64,000 nucleotides of DNA, taken from NCBI GenBank assembly GCA_015680685.1, contig MNCI01029440.1, forward strand, positions 1 to 64,000, in the 5' to 3' direction. A program made the position numbers and the translations under genes. Below, in pieces: positions 57,660 through 64,000 of the stretch. Origin of the DNA: Gnetum montanum. Taxonomy: Eukaryota > Streptophyta > Gnetopsida > Gnetales > Gnetaceae. The stretch's first letter is position 1. Every line of letters begins with the position of its first letter. Under the pieces are notes generated by a model. The model searched no databases. It saw nothing but the letters and a program-made list of their open reading frames with translations, and was not told the origin of the DNA.

Positions 57660-60166
57660 GTAAACATGCCTTAAATCCAATACCATATATCTATCAATGC
57701 AAAGAATATCCAAACACACAACCATCATAAAAATCATGAAGCTACTAATTCATAGACATGCCAAAACCCCAATGCCACACAATTATCTAATAAGAATGGG
57801 ATAAATCCATATGACCATTGCAACTATCCAAATCCAATATCCATCCACTCCACCCATCAACTAAACAAACAAGGAGGCTAGCACATACTACACTCAATGT
57901 CAATGTGTATCAAGTTTTCATGAATACCTTCTATTTTTCAATACAAATTTTTTAATAAAATATCACATTACCATGAAATTGGATTTATTATTACTCTCAA
58001 TGAATTAAGGTTATCCCTATGGATACCTCACCAAGATTCAAATGAAGGTGATCCTTGCAAATACCCCACCAGGGTTCCTAAACAAATCAATTCTAGAGGT
58101 ATCCCTATAGATACCCACCTCTAGAATTCTGGAAGTGTCTAACAAGACCAATGAGTCATGGATCATCCTATCCTACTAGATGGGACCCATAGTGAGAGCC
58201 ACACTAGTGCATTGATAGTGGAGGTCAATAAAAAAATCATCTCTAGGAAGCCTCATCTCCAACTAGCCACACAGTTGGTGCTAGCTCCATCATCCAATCA
58301 CATAGAAAATAATCAAACCATATCATCATCTAGCCATCTCACAATGGTGAACTAACATTTATGGTGGAGGAACTCAAAAACAAATGGAAAATCAATCCAA
58401 CATATGGAAATTGCAACAATTCCAATGGACTAAGTGTCCAACAAGATCCAATCAACCAAGGTTCCAAGACATATTCAAGGTATCCAAAACCTCCAAAATA
58501 TCAACACTCATTCATAATACCATGCCTAAAAAATACATTTTCCAAATATCCATAGATTCACAATCAATTAAAATTCAAATCCTTTCAACAATAACTCCAA
58601 AAGAAGACATAGGAACACAAGGATCAAAAATAGAAAATGATTCTCAAGTTAAAATTTACTAGATGTTAAGCAAACTAAACAACCATAAATGAAACTCCCA
58701 TGACTCACATAACCCATTAATTTTGTCATAATTAATGATTTATTTGAAATTTAATATCAATACCTAGTTACTATAAAAATATTTAAACAATTACAAATTC
58801 AAAGCTATAGATATCAGTCCAACATCTCAAATAATTAGAAATAGACATAGAATAAGTGTCTAATAGTAAATTTCTAATATGTAAATTGAAATAGAACCTT
58901 TACCACTAATTCCACTTCTGCTAAGAAATTAACATCTAAGGCTAACTATCATAAAAATTTCAAGAGAAAATTCTCTATATATAAGAGTTTATAAATAGAT
59001 GAATCTCTCTATTATTTCTTGCATAATTTTAGATAGCTCTCAATGATGGGATGATAAATCTTTTTATATAGCTTTAATTTCAGTGATTTTACCTATAACT
59101 AGCTCCTATTAGAAATATTTCTAACATATCAAAAATTTAGAATTAGATCTATAAAAAATACTAAGATATAACCTTAACTTCAGACCCTACTAAAATTACT
59201 GTGATTTTGGATAGTGTAGAAAGAATGACCCATAATGCCTGATCTACCATAAATTTTTATTTGAGTCATTCACGAAAGTTGTAGATAATTACATGAGAAA
59301 TCCAGAAATAGGTAGGTATATAGATAGTAATTATATTCAACTATACAAAGAGATATGAGTATTCTATAGAGCTCTATATAGATCATCCTAAACCCTTCGA
59401 AGTGCAAGATTCATAGAAAGTACATTAAATTAAGAAAAACAAAAAATTTATAACTAAAACTCTAAATATAGAATGTTGCAGCATAACACATCATAAATAT
59501 ACTAGATCTACAAAATTTGACATTAATTAAAAATAAAACCCAACCCCAATCAATGCAAAAACCTGGTGAACTGACACAACCATGAAAAGGGGGCCAATAT
59601 TACTAACTTGGATGTTGATAGCTTATGCTAATTGAGTCTTTCCACATGCTACCTAGACCAGTAATCTCCTCACACTCCTCCAACTAAGAAGACATCTAAC
59701 CCAAGAGCTATGAAACCAAGAATGCTTTCGATTAAGGGAGTAGGTAATACTTAAAGGCTTCTTCCCAACTTCATCTACCCCCAACCCATGTGACCCAGGT
59801 ACCCTCTCTCATCTACCCCCAAGACCCATGTTACTCATCTATATTTATTCCCTTTAATAAAACCAATAAAAAAGTAAAATTAAAATTAAAAATTACATTA
59901 TTAAATCACATGTCATGCAATCATAGCCATCATAGCCATACCATGCCCATGTCATAGCCTTGATGAGAACTTGCCACAATTCTTTGACCTGGTTAGTGCA
60001 CACCAATGATTGGTAAAAATCATTAATCATGCATAATGGTAAACATGAGAAATAATAATTTATCATATGTTAATAAAAATTAATTATTCATATATGAAAA
60101 AATTAATATATATTATTAACCATCCATAATAATTCTAAAGCCTCTACTAAAATATGGGTTGTTACA
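57660..60166 (-). repeat. Chromovirus-like LTR J, proximal part
   Basis: In minus orientation it starts TGTAACAACCCATATTTTAG at 60166, as in element H. A TATA-like AATAAATATAG at about 59850 would put U3 at about 300 bases. With 48846-49462 the LTR adds up to about 3.1 kb, like H (2.94 kb). No coding region of such an element adjoins either side, so it may be a solo LTR. A 45 bp unit (TCATCTACCCCCAA...CCCATGT) occurs twice at 59767-59835. Open plus frames at 58158-58662 have no known domain. Confidence 0.65.
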
Positions 60167-60204
60167 AAGAGGCAATAAATTTATTTTCTAGTTTGGGAAA
60201 CCTC

Positions 60205-60535
60205 AGTGTTTTTACATTTCATCCATCATAAACATAGCATTTTTTTCTTTTCTTGGTTCTCTAGGTCAACATTTATGGTTTCCTTTGGTCCTAGGAACTA
60301 GTGTTTTTGCTTTCCTTATCTTTGATAAGCAGCAATTTTTCTATCCTTACCTTGTAGGGAAGTGTTTTTATAATTTTGATGTCTTCAAGACCAGAATTTT
60401 TGTAATTATTGATCTTAGAGACCAATATTTTTATAATTCTTAGTCTTGGAGCCTAGGGATTTTATAGTTCTTGGCCTAGAAATCCAACATTTTTGTAATT
60501 CCTAGTCTTGAAAGTCAGTGTTTTCTATTTTCTTG
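60205..60535. repeat. 31 bp minisatellite upstream of antisense gene copy E
   Basis: The core GTGTTTTTATAATT / ACATTTTTGTAATTCCTAGTCTTG recurs near 60211, 60239, 60272, 60301, 60332, 60363, 60394, 60425, 60457, 60488 and 60519, steps 28-33. Similar words occur at 37470-38100 beside the A/F RT. Confidence 0.8.
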
Positions 60536-60697
60536 CTACTACAAGTCCCAACATTTTGGTTTTGGCTATGTGTTTTATTTTATTTTTTGTGTTAAAGATC
60601 CCTTAAAAACTATTTGGTAAAATGTACAAGTCCATTTAGGTTTGTTCTATGATGTTTTGTATTTTTGTGTTCTAATGGTTGGTTGATTCGTTTGCAG

Positions 60698-63574
60698 GCT
60701 TATGTTAAGGATGATCCTTGTTATGATAGAGCTAGTGGACATACTATGGTTTTCGAGAATGGTGTTGCCAAATAGTTCTATGTCCAACAAGAATCTCTAT
60801 GAGAGATCTCATGTATGGTTTAGGCCCAGAACTAAGGATTTCCTATTGTATCTACTATAGAACCTTAGTGTGTGATAATATGATTACATTTGGCTACAGA
60901 CATCTTTATTGTAATTGTAGAGAAAATTTTAGTGAGATCCTCAAATTATATTTTAGAACATATTTAATATGATCCCATGGCTTTCATGTAATTGAAGCAT
61001 CATGGAACTACATACTCTACAATAATTCTTCAATTGTCCCACATTTGAAAGATTCTAGCATACTCATAATGTAATGCTGATAACACTTTATTGTTGGGTC
61101 ATAAGCCAATAAATTTATTCCAAAATCCCTTAGGAAATATCTACATGTTAGAGGGGTAAGATTTCATGTAATCCAACATGTTTATGTTTACTTTTTATGG
61201 TCACTTATTTGACTTACTTTATGTGTTGCTATAGGTTTCGTGTTCAGAGGGAAAGACTAGCTGCAAATGACTAGAACTTGCCTTTGGCCCATATAGTCTT
61301 AGATAAGTTCACTAAAGGAGATAAAATTAGAGTGAAAGTGATAAACCAACTTGGCATAGAGGCTATGAGGTACAAGATGTACTAATTTCTGGTGCATCAA
61401 TGATGTATGGTTGTCAACTACATCCATGATTTATGGGATCTTCCAAACTATGGCATGTGGGCATCAGTTCATTTGAAAACTTTGGATTTGCCTACTAAAT
61501 TAAGTGTGATTAATTTTCATTTTTATTATTTATATATTTATGATTTTTCATGGTTTATTTTGGTTACATCTTAATGATTTATGACTTGAAAGGGTAACCA
61601 AGTTTTTGTCCAAATAGATTTCATAAGGATGTCTACCATTATCATGATTAGTTCTAGTTGAACTAAAGAGAAGATACTTCTCAAATGGGGTGACGTGGAC
61701 AAGGCCCAAGAATGGTTTTCCAATAAAGGTTTGGAAGAAATCTAGTAGAGGATATTGGATATAGGCTTGTTTAATTTGTTTATGCATGAAGGCTAATGGA
61801 GCTAATAGGAAACATCTAGCTAGAAGGATATTGGATTATGTATGAAGGCTAAGGAAGCTAATAGGAAACAAATAAAACATCCCAGAATTGAGGCAAATGT
61901 TTTGGTATAGAGTAAATAGGAGCCATGACCCAAGTTAGAAATAAAACTGAAGAATGTGTAACAAGTTTTGGATGGTACATATGTTTACTTTTTATTTGTT
62001 ATATTTATCTGTTGGATGAACTATTTATTAATTTTCTATTTTATGGCTTCATGTGTAGACAACTAGCAAGAATCATTGGAAAGGACTACGTCAGAGAAAG
62101 CACAACATAAGAAAGAAGAGTAGTGGATGGACAAGGAAATAAATGATGCTCTAATATCTATCTTCCTAGATGATCTTCCTATAGATGGTGGCTCTTTGAT
62201 GGACATTTCTCATAATTTTACTAGTAAGAACTTAATGTTTATTCTTAGATATATTGACATTTTTTGTATTTTGTTTTATTTTTATTGTAGACATGTTTGT
62301 ATTGGCTAAAATGACTATTTAGGTGGTGGGTAAGAGCTGAAGCTCCTGATGAAATATCTACATTTTAATATAAGATTTGGATTGAAGTGCTCAACAAGGT
62401 GGAATTTATGAGAGGGGTCATGGATGACATGGTAAATAGGCTATAACAGCTAGAACCAAGTGTTGGTAAGAAATTTTGTAATTTTCTTTTTGTGTTTTAA
62501 GTTTTTAAGTTTTCATGTTTTCATCTTTTATTGTATTTATAAGTTTTATGGATTTTATACCTATTTTTTTGTTGTGCTATGGTATCCTTCAAGATTTGGT
62601 AGAATTCCATGGAACATGTTGAGTTTGATGAACCTCCAATTTTTCCACTCAAGTATGCCATGTGCCTAGGAAGTTGTATGAAGGACTAAAAAGTCTATTG
62701 CATCATGTGTAGAATTATTTTGGGAGTCCTAGTAATTTAATGAGTTTATGTGGAAGAATCTCATGGCCATAAAAGAATAAGTTAAGAACTTTCTAATGAC
62801 ATTTAGAGCCTTCAAGATCATATGAAGATCATGGAGGCTCATGTAGCTAATAGGGATTCCTTGAGAACCAAGGAAATTGAGTGGGCATCATACTAGTGTA
62901 CTATATAGGGAAGATTTTCCATAGCTAAGAGTAGCCTAGAAACAGATGTGAAGATAGATACCATGATTCACAAGACACAAGAGTGAATTGAATACTATGC
63001 TTATGTGTTTGAGTAGGGCAAGGGGCAAAAGGTATACATGAGGTAGTACAAGGAGGAGAAAGAAAGTTGCCAGAAGTCATGGATGTCAAATGCTATCAAG
63101 AGACATTCACTAGAGATGTTTATAAAGGGCATAATGGCTAATGATTTTTCAGGCTATTTAGGAAATTAGTAGTTGTGCTTGAGTCTCCTACTTCTCAAAA
63201 TATGACTACATCTAGGAATACCTCCATAGCCAATTTTTCTCTTGGTGCACATGAGTGGACTGATTTAGAGTAGGAGAGCATTCTAGATGAAGATTACGTG
63301 GATTGCATCAATTGAGATCACATGAGTGAGGAAGATATACTCCACAGATTTTAGGTTGGGCTTCCAAAGTTTTCTCCTAAGAATATTGCTTCTAATTCTT
63401 TGAAGGTTCATAAATTTGAGCTTTTTTGTTGTTATTTTGGCTTTAATTAGGTTTTTTTAGGGTTTCTAGTGTTAATAATGGTTGTGTATTTACTTGTTTT
63501 GTTTACAAGCCCTAGGCAACAATAGTGATGATGATGGTGTAGGTAGTGTTCCTCCTCCTCATTCTATGGATTGA
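60698..63574 (+). pseudogene. Second copy (E) of the antisense intron-containing gene
   Basis: Exons separated by T-rich introns: 61975-62058 (GT-AG, 84 nt), 62224-62290 (67 nt), 62466-62593 (128 nt) and one ending at 63515, besides acceptor-like ends at 60697 and 61234. Matches to B: IFLDDLPIDGG with DNVPMDD; NKVEFMRGVMDDMVNRL with NKFTFMEGVVNDMID; the coiled-coil region; FSLGAHEWTDLE with FSLGPPRWTSVE; and MSEEDILHRF.VGL with MEEEILQCLAVGL. The last exon ends DDDGVGSVPPPHSMD and TGA at 63572-63574, past the point where B can be followed. Stops are mainly TAG/TGA. Confidence 0.7.
61751..61872 (+). repeat. Short direct repeat
   Basis: A unit with GATATTGGAT and TATGCATGAAGGCTAA.GGAGCTAATAGGAAACA occurs twice (ends at about 61808 and 61870), inside the E region. 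Confidence 0.6.
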
Positions 63575-64000
63575 TTAAGATACTGATGCACATGGTACAT
63601 TCTGATATATTTGTGTGTTATGTGTACTAGTTTTATATTATTGTTTTATTATCCTTCATGGCTTCATAGATGATGTATTGTTTACTTTGAAATTGTTTCA
63701 TTATAGCTACTTACTTGAGCTACTTGGTTATACTTTAGCCTATTATGTTATGTTCTAGTCTCATGCTGGTTACAATTTTTTTTTATTTTCATGTCTTATG
63801 TATGTATATATATATTTTTATGTTTTTAGTAAAGCAGTAAGTGTATGCTAAGGATTAAAATAAAAGTAAAGTTAAAAATAATGTTGTAAAGCAAAAATCA
63901 AAGACATAATGCAATAAAGAAAAAGCCAAAAAATAGTGCAATAAAGCTAAATCTTTAAAAGAAAATATGCAAATAAAAGTAACAAATTAGAAATAATGCA
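63575..64000. other. T-rich then A-rich sequence
   Basis: No gene or element recognised. A short TA microsatellite at about 63800-63818 and loosely repeated ATGCAATAAAG words at 63900-64000. Confidence 0.4.

Noticed and set aside
1-64000. tRNA, rRNA or bacterial-type operons
   Set aside because: No tRNA cloverleaf, rRNA signature or ribosome-binding-site-led gene row was seen on either strand.

Overview
The window looks like nuclear DNA of a seed plant with a very large, repeat-dominated genome. It is AT-rich, CpG-poor, has a 650-base scaffold gap, and is packed with old LTR retrotransposons whose reading frames are broken mostly by TAG/TAA in place of CAG/CAA codons. A gymnosperm fits the age and density of the decayed elements, but that is inference. 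I see no intact host gene, tRNA, rRNA or CRISPR array. Nearly everything I can explain is Ty3/gypsy or Ty1/copia sequence, often nested.

Layout. 1-2749: minus-strand gypsy gag and protease remnant with its LTR; part of that LTR is repeated in inverted orientation at 2820-3278. 3310-5560: second minus-strand gypsy gag with a decayed tRNA-Asp-type primer binding site. 5600-9055: integrase C-terminus, polypurine tract and 2.9 kb 3' LTR of a chromovirus-like gypsy element (plus). 9095-13857: decayed copia element (plus). 13858-16380: unassigned. 16380-17670 and 36099-37290: two halves of one old Tat/Ogre-like gypsy element (A/F, minus), split by element B. 17671-36098: element B, an 18.4 kb Tat/Ogre-like element (minus) with 1.8-1.9 kb LTRs, a GAAGG target duplication, gag, protease, RT, two RNase H domains and integrase. 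38577-48845: element C, a shorter relative (minus) with 0.9 kb LTRs and internal deletions. 48846-49462 plus 57660-60166: an inverted chromovirus-like LTR (J) split by element D. 49463-57659: element D (plus), LTR-gag-protease-LTR without RT or integrase. 60205-63574: a 31 bp minisatellite and a second copy (E) of the antisense gene found in B. 63575-64000: A-rich sequence.

The most unusual system is in element B. Between protease and RT lies a 4-5 kb segment with a gene-like series of long open exons on the strand opposite to gag-pol. They are separated by T-rich GT-AG introns that all fit phase 1. The region at 60698-63574 is a diverged copy of the 3' half of this gene, with matching introns. 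An antisense gene can keep its introns through retrotransposition because they are not spliceable in the genomic RNA. In B the segment is bordered on both sides by short tandem repeats with a TAGTTTAAGGTCC-like core, which also form a 12-unit, 30 bp minisatellite after integrase. The LTRs of B and D carry many TGCTATGCTA/TAGCATAGCA palindromes. Element C holds a degenerate array with a period of about 187 bp.
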